Part shown: piece after piece, positions 8,819 through 18,200 of the stretch
How positions within the stretch are numbered: position 1 is the first letter of the stretch
Layout: every line of letters begins with the position of its first letter
Assembly (NCBI RefSeq): GCF_023015865.1
Contig: NZ_JALKBC010000007.1
Span: 186,001 to 250,000 of the forward strand
Direction of reading: 5' to 3'
Source: Arenibacter sp. F26102
GTDB taxonomy: Bacteria; Bacteroidota; Bacteroidia; Flavobacteriales; Flavobacteriaceae
DNA length: 64,000 nt
Notes under the pieces: generated by a model
What the model saw: only the letters and a program-made list of their open reading frames with translations
The model's database searches: none
What the model was told of the DNA's origin: nothing
Position numbers and translations under genes: made by a program

Positions 8819-10670
8819 TTATTTTAAAGGGTTGTCCACTATAGGGCTTTGCATATTCCTTCTCCAAAGTTTTTTCCAACATTCTTTTCTCCAAGTCAAC
8901 ACGGGTAATTTCACCTTTTAGGTATTTTTCAATCATTAAGGAAGCGATATGTCCGGCAAAACGGGACCCAAAGTATCCATTTTCTATATATACAGCAATG
9001 GCGATCTTTGGATTGTCCACGGGTGCAAAGGCAACAAAAACGGAGTTATCCGTGAGTTGGGTACGTACCCCATCGATTCTTGTAAAGTTTTCAACGGTTC
9101 CTGTTTTACCTGCAATTTCAATGCCCTCTATTTGAAGCCGTGCTGCTGTACCTTTCCTGTATACCTCGGCCATTCCCTGAACCACCGGTTCAAAATATTT
9201 TTTATCAATAGTGGTATGTTTGGCTTCGGTAAATTCTGGAATACTAATATCTTCAGCCCCAATTTTTTTGAGTACATGCGGTGTAAAATAATGTCCTCTA
9301 TTGGCAATTGCTGCCGTCATGTTGGCCAATTGGATAGGGGTAACTTCTACTTCTCCCTGACCTATGGAATTGGAAATAATGGTAGAGGAAGACCATCGTT
9401 TTTCCCCGTATATTCGGTTATAATATTCCTTGTTTGGAATTCTTCCGGGTCTTCCAGTAGGCAAGTCGTAACCCAGAAATGTTCCCAAGCCAAAGCTTTT
9501 CATATGCTTTTCCCAGACATCCATTGCCTCGGCTGAGGTTGGGAATTGGTCATAGATTTTGCGAAAAGCTCCCGCAAAATAGGCATTACAGGATAGATAT
9601 ATGCCAGAATTTAAATTTCTGCTTCCTCCTCCGCAATGGCAGCCTCTTTTCCTTTTACCCACATAGAACCCGTTGTAGCAATGAATAGAGGTTTCCGGTG
9701 TAATGGCTCCTTCTTGAAGCGCAACGAGGGCATTTAGGGTCTTAAATGGCGATCCTGGGGATTGTGATGCCAATATGGAACGGTCAAAAGTTGGTTTCGT
9801 AATAGTGTCATAGTGTAATTTACTATAGTTTCTTGATCGCTCCCGGCCCACCAAAAGGGCGGGGTCATAGGTTGGACCGGAAATTAACGCCAATATTTCA
9901 CCGGTTGCAGGCTCAAGGGCTACAACTCCTCCGTGTTTCCCGGTCATCAATTTTTCACCGTATTCCTGAAGTATTTTATCTATTGTGACGGTTATTTGTT
10001 TTCCCTGCTCGGGCAGTGTATCCAATGTGCTGTTCTTATAGGGGCCAATGTCCCTATTAAATCGGTCTTTCTGAATGTATTTTACGCCTTTGCGTCCCCT
10101 TAGAATAGTTTCGTATTCCTTTTCAATACCGGTGGTTCCTTTTAATTCCCCGGCGGCATAGGACGGATTTCTTTCCAAGTCCCATTCGTTGACCTCGCTA
10201 ATGTATCCCAATACATTGGCACCGCTATTGGTATCGTAATATCGTAAGGATCTTTTTTGAATATAGAACCCCTCGAATCTTCTCATTTTTTCTTGAAGTC
10301 GACCATAATCTTCTTTGGAAAGTTGAGGTACTAAAACTGAGGGGAGTCTTGGGGAATAAACCCGAGCTTTCTTTAGTTGGGATACGAACCTTTCTTTGTC
10401 AATTCCAAGAAGGTTGCAAAAATCGAGGGTGTCCAAAGGTTTTACTTCCCTAGGGATAACCATAACATCATAGGCCGGCTGGTTGGCTACTAAAAGTTCT
10501 CCGTTTCTGTCATATATATAGCCTCTTTCCGGATAGTCGTAAACTGCCTTTATGGCGGGATCTTCCAATACTTGGTTAGGGGAAAAACTAAAGATCTGGA
10601 GATAAGACAATCTACCGATAAAAGTTATTCCAACCAGCAATATAATGGAGGATAATAAGATTTTTCTCAT
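8802..10670 (-). CDS. mrdA: Penicillin-binding protein 2, elongation-specific transpeptidase
   Basis: PBP2 is a class B penicillin-binding protein that cross-links peptidoglycan in the elongasome. It has an N-terminal membrane anchor (residues 1-25), a PBP dimerisation domain (to about 220) and a transpeptidase domain. The catalytic motifs are all present: SPFK in SPGSPFKTL (SxxK), SCN in YLSCNAYFAG (SxN) and KTG in AGKTGTVEN. A cysteine-rich insert, GKRKRGCHCGGG, precedes the SxN motif, as I recall for other Bacteroidota PBP2. It overlaps mreD by 4 bp upstream and rodA by 17 bp downstream. Confidence 0.96.
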   Translation of the reverse strand: MRKILLSSIILLVGITFIGRLSYLQIFSFSPNQVLEDPAIKAVYDYPERGYIYDRNGELLVANQPAYDVMVIPREVKPLDTLDFCNLLGIDKERFVSQLKKARVYSPRLPSVLVPQLSKEDYGRLQEKMRRFEGFYIQKRSLRYYDTNSGANVLGYISEVNEWDLERNPSYAAGELKGTTGIEKEYETILRGRKGVKYIQKDRFNRDIGPYKNSTLDTLPEQGKQITVTIDKILQEYGEKLMTGKHGGVVALEPATGEILALISGPTYDPALLVGRERSRNYSKLHYDTITKPTFDRSILASQSPGSPFKTLNALVALQEGAITPETSIHCYNGFYVGKRKRGCHCGGGSRNLNSGIYLSCNAYFAGAFRKIYDQFPTSAEAMDVWEKHMKSFGLGTFLGYDLPTGRPGRIPNKEYYNRIYGEKRWSSSTIISNSIGQGEVEVTPIQLANMTAAIANRGHYFTPHVLKKIGAEDISIPEFTEAKHTTIDKKYFEPVVQGMAEVYRKGTAARLQIEGIEIAGKTGTVENFTRIDGVRTQLTDNSVFVAFAPVDNPKIAIAVYIENGYFGSRFAGHIASLMIEKYLKGEITRVDLEKRMLEKTLEKEYAKPYSGQPFKINERVW

Positions 10671-11176
10671 TCTTTTTTAACACTAAAAAGTGAACTTAAC
10701 AGTAAGCACAATATTAAAGTAGCTGTACTGATAGATAAAACTTTCTTCAAAATTAACAGTGTATTTGCAAAACTGAAAATTTCTAAAGTGAAGAAAACTA
10801 AATGGTGTATTATTATTAATAACGTTAAAAATGCAATTTGTTGTGCTCTAGTGGTGTTGGTTAGTTTAAAGTTTTGAAATTCATAATTCACCCCAAAACA
10901 AAAGCGCATAATGGTTGGCCTTAAATAAGCAATAGTGACGGTGGCAGCGGCGTGTATGGCAACGGTATCGGAAAATAAATCAACTGTAAAGCCAAGTAAA
11001 AAACTCAAGAGAAGAAACAGTTGCCTTTTTTCCTTAATGGGATACCAGTATAGGAATAGAATATACACCATTGGGTTGATATATCCAAAAAAATTAAGCT
11101 TATTAAAGACTAATACCTGCACCAAAATTAATAGTACAAATCTAATTACATTAATAAAGTAGCTATTGCGAATCAT
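10667..11176 (-). CDS. mreD: Rod shape-determining protein MreD
   Basis: MreD is a small polytopic membrane protein of the elongasome. The 169-aa sequence has about five hydrophobic helices and the family-like segments NKLNFFGYINPMVYILFLYWYP and LGFTVDLFSDTVAIHAAA. Sequence identity in this family is low, so the assignment also leans on position: it overlaps mreC by 14 bp and mrdA by 4 bp, the expected order mreC-mreD-mrdA. Confidence 0.9.
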   Translation of the reverse strand: MIRNSYFINVIRFVLLILVQVLVFNKLNFFGYINPMVYILFLYWYPIKEKRQLFLLLSFLLGFTVDLFSDTVAIHAAATVTIAYLRPTIMRFCFGVNYEFQNFKLTNTTRAQQIAFLTLLIIIHHLVFFTLEIFSFANTLLILKKVLSISTATLILCLLLSSLFSVKKE

Positions 11177-11984
11177 TATTGGTCTTGGCTTCTAATTCTA
11201 TTATTTCTTCCCGTTGCACATTGTCCAATACGTAAATGCTTTTTATAGCGGCCATATTGTTAAATAGCTTAATATCTATGCTATAGGAGCTTTGTGAGTT
11301 GTTTAAATCAAATTTCTTGATAATGCCTATCGGAATGTTTTCAGGAAAGATGCTGGAACTTGCGCCAGTAACTATGGTGTCCCCAATTTTTAGCGGTACC
11401 AACCTTTCAATATCCACTAGTTGTACAGTATTGAAATCTTTTGTGTCCCAAACCAATGAACCATAATGATTGGTGTTTTTGATTTTGGCGTTGATCCTGG
11501 ATTTAGTGTTCAGGATGCTCTGTACCGTAGCAAAATTTTTGGAGGTATTTTCAACTATTCCGAGGATGCCATTGGAGGTAATTACCCCCATATCGGGTTT
11601 GATTCCATTTATGCTTCCTTTGTTGATCGTAATATAATTGCGGGGCAGTCCGTAACTGTTTTTTATTACTTGGGAGGCAATGACCTTGTAATTAATATTG
11701 GCAGTATCCAATTGCATGGAATCTTCCTTTTTTAGATTAAAAAGAAGGGTGTGTAAACGCTTATTCTCTTCCACCAATTTTTTATTTTCCTCGTTTAATC
11801 CGAAATAGGTGGTTATACTACTTGTGGTTTTGTAGATATTGCCCGTTAACCAGTTGGAGGAATTAAAATATTTGGAACGGTGGTAGGAATGGGAATGTAC
11901 GGTGAGCGCAAAGGATATAGTCAACAAGAAAAGATATAGCAAGAAATTTTTATATCTTAATATAAAGTTGATAATCTGCTGCAT
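11163..11984 (-). CDS. mreC: Rod shape-determining protein MreC
   Basis: MreC is a periplasmic scaffold that links cytoplasmic MreB to PBP2. It has an N-terminal transmembrane helix (about residues 10-28), a coiled coil at about 55-95 (EENKKLVEENKRLHTLLFNL) and the beta-rich MreC domain containing NKGSINGIKPDMGVITSNGILGIVE, the usual family signature. At 273 aa it is of normal size for Bacteroidota. Its 3' end overlaps mreD, and 117 bp separate it from mreB. Confidence 0.94.
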   Translation of the reverse strand: MQQIINFILRYKNFLLYLFLLTISFALTVHSHSYHRSKYFNSSNWLTGNIYKTTSSITTYFGLNEENKKLVEENKRLHTLLFNLKKEDSMQLDTANINYKVIASQVIKNSYGLPRNYITINKGSINGIKPDMGVITSNGILGIVENTSKNFATVQSILNTKSRINAKIKNTNHYGSLVWDTKDFNTVQLVDIERLVPLKIGDTIVTGASSSIFPENIPIGIIKKFDLNNSQSSYSIDIKLFNNMAAIKSIYVLDNVQREEIIELEAKTNNDSQ

Positions 11985-12101
11985 TCACTTAAATTGTTTT
12001 GTAATTCCTAAATTGATCAATTGCCAAATAAGGATTTATTGCCTATTTGCTAATTGGTTGCCTTGTTAACAGGTAGTTCTAAGTGCAATGTATTAAATAA
12101 A

Positions 12102-13130
12102 CTATTTAATTAAAATACTCTTGTATCGCTCCAAGTTTTTTAAAGCAATACCGGTACCCCTTACAACTGCTCTTAATGGATCTTCCGCGATATATACGGG
12201 TAGATCTGTTTTTTGGGATAAACGTCTGTCCAGTCCCCTTAGCATAGAACCACCACCGGCAAGATATATACCTGTGTTATAGATATCTGCTGCCAGTTCG
12301 GGAGGTGTTTGTGATAATGTTTCCATAACGGCATCTTCTACCCTTAGAATGGATTTGTCAAGAGCCTTGGCTATTTCTCTGTAGGAAATTGATACTTGTT
12401 TTGGTTTTCCGGTTAAAAGGTCTCTACCTTGAACCGACATTTCGTCCGGAGGTGTCTGTAAATCTTCTGTAGCAGAACCAATAGTAATTTTTATGTTCTC
12501 AGCAGTGCTCTCCCCAACATATAGGTTGTGTTGCGTACGCATGTAATAGATGATATCATTGGTAAATACATCCCCTGCAATCTTAACCGATTTATCGCAG
12601 ACGATCCCACCCAAGGCAATTACCGCAATTTCTGTAGTACCACCTCCTATATCAACGATCATATTTCCTTTGGGCTGCATTATATCCAAGCCAATACCAA
12701 TGGCTGCGGCCATTGGTTCGTGAATAAGATAAACCTCTTTTCCGTTAACACGTTCTGCCGACTCCTTAACTGCTCTCATTTCCACTTCCGTAATACCGGA
12801 CGGAATACAAATGACCAGTCTAAGTGCTGGTGGAAACCATTTTTTCTTTAATGCAGGAATGTTCTTGATAAACATCATAAGCATTTTTTCAGAGGCATCA
12901 AAATCTGCAATTACACCATCTTTAAGAGGGCGTATGGTTTTAATATTTTCATGGGTCTTACCTTGCATCATATTGGCTTCCTTGCCTACGGCAATGATTT
13001 TACCACTTATTCTGTCCCTGGCTACAATAGATGGACTGTCTACCACCACTTTGTCGTTGTGAATGATGAGGGTGTTGGCAGTACCTAAGTCTATTGCAAT
13101 CTCCTCGGTTAAGAAATCAAAGAATCCCAT
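12102..13130 (-). CDS. mreB: Actin-like cell-shape protein MreB
   Basis: MreB forms membrane-bound actin-like filaments that position the elongation machinery. The nucleotide-binding motifs are conserved: IDLGTANTLI (phosphate 1) at residues 14-23, VDIGGGTTEIAV (phosphate 2) near 160, and LAGGGSMLRGLD (adenosine) near 290. The 342-aa length is standard. It is the promoter-proximal gene of the cell-shape cluster and follows purH on the same strand. Confidence 0.97.
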   Translation of the reverse strand: MGFFDFLTEEIAIDLGTANTLIIHNDKVVVDSPSIVARDRISGKIIAVGKEANMMQGKTHENIKTIRPLKDGVIADFDASEKMLMMFIKNIPALKKKWFPPALRLVICIPSGITEVEMRAVKESAERVNGKEVYLIHEPMAAAIGIGLDIMQPKGNMIVDIGGGTTEIAVIALGGIVCDKSVKIAGDVFTNDIIYYMRTQHNLYVGESTAENIKITIGSATEDLQTPPDEMSVQGRDLLTGKPKQVSISYREIAKALDKSILRVEDAVMETLSQTPPELAADIYNTGIYLAGGGSMLRGLDRRLSQKTDLPVYIAEDPLRAVVRGTGIALKNLERYKSILIK

Positions 13131-13185
13131 TTTATGTTGTTATATTTCGGTTTAAAAGTCAATTTGATCGTTAAATGTAATAAAA

Positions 13186-14718
13186 TTAATGTTTAAAATG
13201 ACGTGTGCCAGTCATTACCATTGCAATTCCATTTTCATTACAATAGTCGATACTAAGTTGGTCCTTAATAGAACCACCGGGTTGTATAACGCTGGTTACG
13301 CCGCTTTTATGCGCAATTTCCACACAATCAGGAAAAGGAAAAAAGGCGTCGCTGGCCAATACTGCACCCTTAAGGTCAAAATTAAAGGACTGAGCCTTGT
13401 GTATGGCTTGGTTTAGCGCATCAACACGAGAAGTTTGCCCAGTGCCACTAGCACATAATTGTTTGTTTTTTGCCAATACAATGGTATTACTTTTTGTGTG
13501 TTTGCAAAGTTTGGAGGCAAATATTAAATCTTCTAATTCCCTGTCCGTCGGCTTTTTAGTGGTGGCATTACTAAGGTCTGAAATTTGATCGGTCTTTTGA
13601 TCCTTCTCCTGCACTAAAACCCCGTTTAAGCATGACCTAACGGTCATTTTTGGAAGGTCTACCTCATTTTGAACCAGGATAATTCTATTTTTCTTTCCTT
13701 TTAAAATATCAAGGGCTACAGGAGTGTAGCTAGGAGCAATAACTACTTCGCAAAAGAGCTTGTGTATTTCTTCTGCAGTAGATTTGTCTATTTCTACGTT
13801 GCTGATCAAGACTCCTCCAAATGCGGATACGGGATCACCGGCCAGGGCATCTACATATGCCTGGTGAATTGTTGGTCTGGTTGCAAGACCACAAGCATTG
13901 TTGTGTTTTAATATAGCGAACGTAGGTTCGTCATTCTTAAATTCTTGAATAAGATTCACGGCAGCATCTACATCCAACAAATTGTTATAGGAAAGTTCCT
14001 TGCCATGTAGCTTGTTGAACATAGCGTCAAAATCGCCAAAGAAAAACCCTTTTTGATGGGGGTTTTCTCCATAACGCAGCACTTGCCCATTGGTTTCGCT
14101 TAATTTAAATGACGCCTCCTGATGATTCTTGTTGAAATAATTAAAAATCGCTGAATCATAATGTGATGAAACGTTGAAAGATTTTGTAGCAAAACGTCTG
14201 CGGTCTTCCAAAGTAGTACTTCCATTACCTTTGGTTATCATTTCCAAGACTTCGTCGTAGTCGTTCATGGAAGAAACACAAAGTGTATCCTTGTAATTTT
14301 TGGCGGCTGCACGTATCAAGGAAATACCACCAATATCTATTTTTTCAATAATATCTTGTTCAGAAGCACCACTTGCAACTGTTTTCTCAAAGGGATATAG
14401 GTCTACTATTACAATATCCAACTGGGGGATTTCAAATTCCTTCAATTGGTCCTGATCATTTTTGTTGTCCTGACGGTTCAAAATTCCACCAAATACCTTA
14501 GGGTGCAATGTTTTAACCCTGCCGCCCAAAATAGACGGGTAGCTGGTGACGTCCTCTACTGGCACTACATCAATTCCTAAATCCTTAATGAATACTTCGG
14601 TACCACCGGTAGAATAGATGGTAATTCCCAATTCATTAAACTTTTTTACCAATGGCTCTAAGCCATCTTTATGAAATACAGATATTAAGGCTGATGAAGC
14701 TTTTTTAGTGGTACTCAT
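13186..14718 (-). CDS. purH: Bifunctional AICAR transformylase / IMP cyclohydrolase PurH
   Basis: PurH catalyses the last two steps of de novo IMP synthesis in the cytoplasm. The N-terminal MGS-like cyclohydrolase domain (about residues 1-200) contains ISVFHKDGLEPLVK and STGGT; the C-terminal AICAR transformylase domain contains LRYGENPHQKG and the catalytic Lys-His pair in ILKHNNACGLA. It ends in GIAMVMTGTRHFKH, the conserved C-terminus. Length (510 aa) is normal. It lies directly upstream of mreB in the same orientation (55-bp gap). Confidence 0.97.
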   Translation of the reverse strand: MSTTKKASSALISVFHKDGLEPLVKKFNELGITIYSTGGTEVFIKDLGIDVVPVEDVTSYPSILGGRVKTLHPKVFGGILNRQDNKNDQDQLKEFEIPQLDIVIVDLYPFEKTVASGASEQDIIEKIDIGGISLIRAAAKNYKDTLCVSSMNDYDEVLEMITKGNGSTTLEDRRRFATKSFNVSSHYDSAIFNYFNKNHQEASFKLSETNGQVLRYGENPHQKGFFFGDFDAMFNKLHGKELSYNNLLDVDAAVNLIQEFKNDEPTFAILKHNNACGLATRPTIHQAYVDALAGDPVSAFGGVLISNVEIDKSTAEEIHKLFCEVVIAPSYTPVALDILKGKKNRIILVQNEVDLPKMTVRSCLNGVLVQEKDQKTDQISDLSNATTKKPTDRELEDLIFASKLCKHTKSNTIVLAKNKQLCASGTGQTSRVDALNQAIHKAQSFNFDLKGAVLASDAFFPFPDCVEIAHKSGVTSVIQPGGSIKDQLSIDYCNENGIAMVMTGTRHFKH

Positions 14719-14752
14719 TTTGTTGTGATTGTTGTTATGGATTATAAGGACA

Positions 14753-14760
14753 CAAATGTA
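14753..14760 (-). promoter_or_regulatory. Putative Bacteroidota -7 box upstream of purH
   Basis: The minus-strand octamer TACATTTG fits the Bacteroidota -7 consensus TAnnTTTG exactly and lies 34 bp upstream of the purH ATG. The -33 element is only a T-rich stretch, so this is a sequence-based suggestion. Confidence 0.4.
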
Positions 14761-14811
14761 ATTTTTTTGTACTTAAAAATCAGTACGTTTATTAACAATC
14801 GCCCTAAAGTT

Positions 14812-15351
14812 TTAAAGAATTTTTGCTACTTCCCGGTTCACGTATTCCAAAAATCGTTCATCCTCTTCTGAAAATGGGTCTGGAGTGTTGGAATCTATGT
14901 CTATTTGTCCAATATTTTCACCATTTAGAAAAAGTGGGACTACAATTTCCGCTTTAACGGTTATGCTGCAAGCTATATAATTATCCTGGGCCTGTACATC
15001 CGGTACTACAAAGTTTTGATTGGAAACGGCAACCTGTCCGCAAATGCCTTTTCCAAAAGGAATTATGGTGTGGTCTGTAGGGGCGCCGGCGTATGGTCCT
15101 AATTTTAACTCGTCTTTATCACCATTCTTAAAATAGAAGCCTACCCAATTATAATAGGGAACATTCTCTTTTAGTAATTCGCAAATGGCTTGCATTTTTT
15201 CGGTATTACTTTTTTTATCATGACCTATAATTGCTGAAACCTTTGGCCTTAATGTTGTAAGCATAAAATTATTTTTTGCAAAAGTAGGGTTATTTCCAAA
15301 TCTGCTCTCTATAACGGGTTCAAACTTTTGTTGCTGTTTTATTTTAGACAA
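14812..15351 (-). CDS. GAF-domain protein, free-methionine-(R)-sulfoxide reductase-like
   Basis: The product is a 179-aa single GAF domain related to MsrC (fRMsr), which reduces free methionine-R-sulfoxide. Similar segments are YYNWVGFYFKNGDKDELKLG, IPFGKGICGQVA and NYIACSITVKAEIVVPL. The latter two contain the cysteines aligning with E. coli MsrC Cys94 and Cys118. The third family cysteine (Cys84, in the KIAC segment) is replaced: the equivalent region reads GPYAGAPTDH. The catalytic pair may therefore be intact, but one resolving cysteine is missing. Activity is uncertain; it could also be a ligand-binding GAF protein. It precedes purH on the same strand. Confidence 0.75.
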   Translation of the reverse strand: MSKIKQQQKFEPVIESRFGNNPTFAKNNFMLTTLRPKVSAIIGHDKKSNTEKMQAICELLKENVPYYNWVGFYFKNGDKDELKLGPYAGAPTDHTIIPFGKGICGQVAVSNQNFVVPDVQAQDNYIACSITVKAEIVVPLFLNGENIGQIDIDSNTPDPFSEEDERFLEYVNREVAKIL

Positions 15352-15425
15352 TTTTATCCTTACTTTTAAGTTAATATCTTATTATGTAAAATATAGATTT
15401 CCAACTTTTGATTATTTTTGCATTC

Positions 15426-15836
15426 ATGAAACCAATGATCCGAAAAATACTAGCTATGGTGATGGCATTTTTTATGCTGGTCTCTACCGTTTCTTGGACG
15501 ATAGAGAAACACTATTGCTTTGGTTCGTTGGTCGATATAGCTTTCTTTCATGAGGCGGACACCTGTGGTATGGATTTGGGGTTGGTAAATGCTATCTTCG
15601 ATAAAGAGGGTAACCCTTGTTGTGACCATGAGGTTATTACTATCCCTGGGCAGGATGATTTAAAAATATCCTACCATGACATTGATTTTGGCCACCAATT
15701 TTTCTTAGTAGCCTATGCGGCTTACTATATAAGCCAGTTTCAGCCCAAGGCGCAGCCACTTGTCCCGCATTCCCATTACCCACCGCCCATTTTGGTAAAG
15801 GATATCACTATCCTAGACCAGGTTTTTCTTATTTGA
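15426..15836 (+). CDS. HYC_CC_PP family secreted protein
   Basis: The product belongs to the small Bacteroidota family named after its conserved HYC, CC and PP motifs. Here they appear as EKHYCFGSLVD, NPCCDHEVI and HSHYPPPILV. The ATG at 15426 gives an N-terminus MKPMIRKILAMVMAFFML that forms a normal signal peptide; an upstream ATG at 15408 is possible but less natural. The Cys/His content suggests metal binding. It is followed by a TonB-dependent receptor and an HMA-domain protein in the same direction, which supports a role in metal uptake or handling. The molecular function is not established. Confidence 0.8.
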   Translation: MKPMIRKILAMVMAFFMLVSTVSWTIEKHYCFGSLVDIAFFHEADTCGMDLGLVNAIFDKEGNPCCDHEVITIPGQDDLKISYHDIDFGHQFFLVAYAAYYISQFQPKAQPLVPHSHYPPPILVKDITILDQVFLI

Positions 15837-15861
15837 TTTTATTTAGTTCGTAGTATTGTCG

Positions 15862-15888
15862 CTTTTCCAGTAATTGATTATGGAAAAG
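15862..15888 (+). other. Short hairpin between the HYC_CC_PP gene and the receptor gene
   Basis: An 8-bp inverted repeat, CTTTTCCA ... TGGAAAAG, with an 11-base loop lies 26 bp after the HYC_CC_PP stop. It lacks a T tract, so it may be an mRNA processing or attenuation element or a protein-binding site rather than a terminator. Confidence 0.3.
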
Positions 15889-15937
15889 GACGAATGTGTT
15901 TGTGCGTTTAATAATGAACTAATATTAAAAATATCAA

Positions 15938-18175
15938 GTGAAGAATTTTATAATAAGTATTCTATTGTGGATTCCATTTTCGGCTATTTCCCAAAATAAT
16001 ATCGAAGGTATGGTTATGGAGGCCAACCCAGAAAATAAGCATCTAGGGTTGGCAGGTGCCAATGTATATTGGTTAAATTCCCAAACCGGCACCATCACCA
16101 AAGAGGATGGTAGCTTTGTTATTCCTTTTAAAAAGGAGTTTGATCGGCTGGTGATAAGCTATGTGGGATTTGAGTCGGACACCTTATTGGTCAATGCTCC
16201 TAAAATGATTCATCACTGGTTAAGGCCATCCAATGAGTTGAATGAGGTGGTGGTCCGGAAAAAGCGGGAATCCGTGCAGAAATCGTTTTTTAGTCCCCAA
16301 AATGTGGTCACAATAAACAGTGCCGAATTATTAAAGGCAGCCTGTTGCAATCTCTCCGAAAGCTTTGAGACCAACCCGGCCATTGATGTTAATTATTCCG
16401 ATGCCCTTACCGGAACCAAACAAATTCAGATGTTGGGCCTTACCAGTCCTTATTTAATGATAACCCAAGAAAACATTCCTATGGTCCGGGGTGCTTCACA
16501 GGCCTACGGGCTTACCTTTACACCTGGCACTTGGGTAGAAAGTATACAGATTACCAAAGGGGCGGGGAGTGTAGTAAACGGTTACGAAAGTATCTCAGGT
16601 CAAATTAATACGGAATTGGTGAAACCATTAACGGGTAATGCCCTGTTTGTTAATGGTTATGCCAATATGAACGGTAGGTTGGAATTAAATACCCATCTGA
16701 ACAAGAAATTGACCAATAAATGGAGTACAGGACTCTATCTGCATGCCAACAGGAGGGATACCATGGAGGATGACAATGATGATGGTTTTTTGGAAGCTCC
16801 CGTTGGAAATCAAATAAATATTTTGAACAGATGGCAATACCAAGATCCTAGTAAAGGTTGGGTGAGTTTTATAAATCTTCGTTTCTTAAATGATGAAAAA
16901 CAAGTAGGTGAGACCAATTTTGATCCTGAAAACGATAAATTCACTACAAATTCGTGGGGAAGTGAAATAAATACACAGCGGTTTGATACTTCTTTAAAAT
17001 TAGGCTACGTATTTCCGGAACTCCCTTTTCAGAGTTTTGGTTTTCAGACTTCCTATAGTCTGCACAAACAGGATTCCTATTTTGGTCTTAAGCAATATAA
17101 TATTGATCACGAAAGTATTTATTCCAACCTGTTGTTCAATTCGATAATCGGGGATACCAAGAGCAAATTCAAAACGGGCTTCACTTTTGCCTACGATGGT
17201 TATGGGGAACTGGTTAATACCTTGGATTATTCCAGAGTGGATAGGTCTATAGGGGCATTTTTTGAGTATAGTTATGACAATCTAAAGGAATGGAGTCTTA
17301 CGGCAGGTATTAGGGTGGACAACCACAATAATTTGGGGACCTTTGTCACTCCCAGAATACATGTGCGTTATATGCCATGGGAAAGAAGTAGTTTCAGGGC
17401 ATCTGTAGGCCGTGGTAAAAGGGCTGCCAATATCTTTGCCGAGAATCAACAATTATTTGCCTCATCCAGACAGATAAGACTGCAGGGGATCAATGGGAAT
17501 ATCTATGGATTGGATCCTGAGGTTGCTTGGAATTATGGAGTTAGTTACTTACAGGGATTTCATTTGTTGGGCAGGGCAGGTAACATTACGGTAGATTACT
17601 ACGTGACCGATTTTAAGAATCAAGTTGTGGTGGATTGGGAAAATCCTCAGGAGGTTTCGTTTTATAATTTGGAAGGCAAGAGCATGGCCCATAGTTTCCA
17701 ATTCGAGGTAAATCATAATATTATAAAGAACGTGGAACTAAGGACGGCCTACAAATTTTATGATGTTGAGACCGATTACAACAGTGGTTCCCTTCAAAAG
17801 CCACTACAGGCCCAGCATCGATTTTTTGCCAATCTTGGGTATAACACGGTTGCTAAAGCCAATGGGTCTCACTGGCGCATGGATTATACGCTTCATGCCT
17901 TGGGTAAACAACGCTTGCCCAATACGAGCAGTAATCCCGAGGAGTATCAGTTAGGGGATTATTCGCCTAGCTATAGTTTAATGAATGCACAGCTGACCAA
18001 AGTGTTTAATGGTAATTTGGAAATTTATGTGGGAGGGGAAAATTTAACCAATTTCACTCAAGTCAACCCAGTAGTGGCCGCAGACAATCCATTTGGTACT
18101 AATTTTGACACGACCATGATATATGGTCCCGTAATGGGCAGGATGTTTTATGCAGGATTCAGGTGTAAATTATAA
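15938..18175 (+). CDS. TonB-dependent outer-membrane receptor, probably metal-related
   Basis: The product is a 745-aa TonB-dependent transporter. A signal peptide (residues 1-18, ending AISQ) is followed by a CarboxypepD_reg-like beta domain (about 20-105), a plug domain with INSAELLKAACCNLSESF and GVNGYESISGQI-like landmarks (ITKGAGSVVNGYE), and a C-terminal beta barrel ending in Phe-Arg-Cys-Lys-Leu. The start codon is GTG; no ATG is available near the signal peptide. The adjacent HYC_CC_PP and HMA genes suggest that the cargo is a metal ion or chelate, perhaps copper. The plug contains an unusual CC pair. The substrate is inferred from context only. Confidence 0.88.
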   Translation: MKNFIISILLWIPFSAISQNNIEGMVMEANPENKHLGLAGANVYWLNSQTGTITKEDGSFVIPFKKEFDRLVISYVGFESDTLLVNAPKMIHHWLRPSNELNEVVVRKKRESVQKSFFSPQNVVTINSAELLKAACCNLSESFETNPAIDVNYSDALTGTKQIQMLGLTSPYLMITQENIPMVRGASQAYGLTFTPGTWVESIQITKGAGSVVNGYESISGQINTELVKPLTGNALFVNGYANMNGRLELNTHLNKKLTNKWSTGLYLHANRRDTMEDDNDDGFLEAPVGNQINILNRWQYQDPSKGWVSFINLRFLNDEKQVGETNFDPENDKFTTNSWGSEINTQRFDTSLKLGYVFPELPFQSFGFQTSYSLHKQDSYFGLKQYNIDHESIYSNLLFNSIIGDTKSKFKTGFTFAYDGYGELVNTLDYSRVDRSIGAFFEYSYDNLKEWSLTAGIRVDNHNNLGTFVTPRIHVRYMPWERSSFRASVGRGKRAANIFAENQQLFASSRQIRLQGINGNIYGLDPEVAWNYGVSYLQGFHLLGRAGNITVDYYVTDFKNQVVVDWENPQEVSFYNLEGKSMAHSFQFEVNHNIIKNVELRTAYKFYDVETDYNSGSLQKPLQAQHRFFANLGYNTVAKANGSHWRMDYTLHALGKQRLPNTSSNPEEYQLGDYSPSYSLMNAQLTKVFNGNLEIYVGGENLTNFTQVNPVVAADNPFGTNFDTTMIYGPVMGRMFYAGFRCKL

Positions 18176-18200
18176 CTTTATTAAATATTAAATATTCAAC

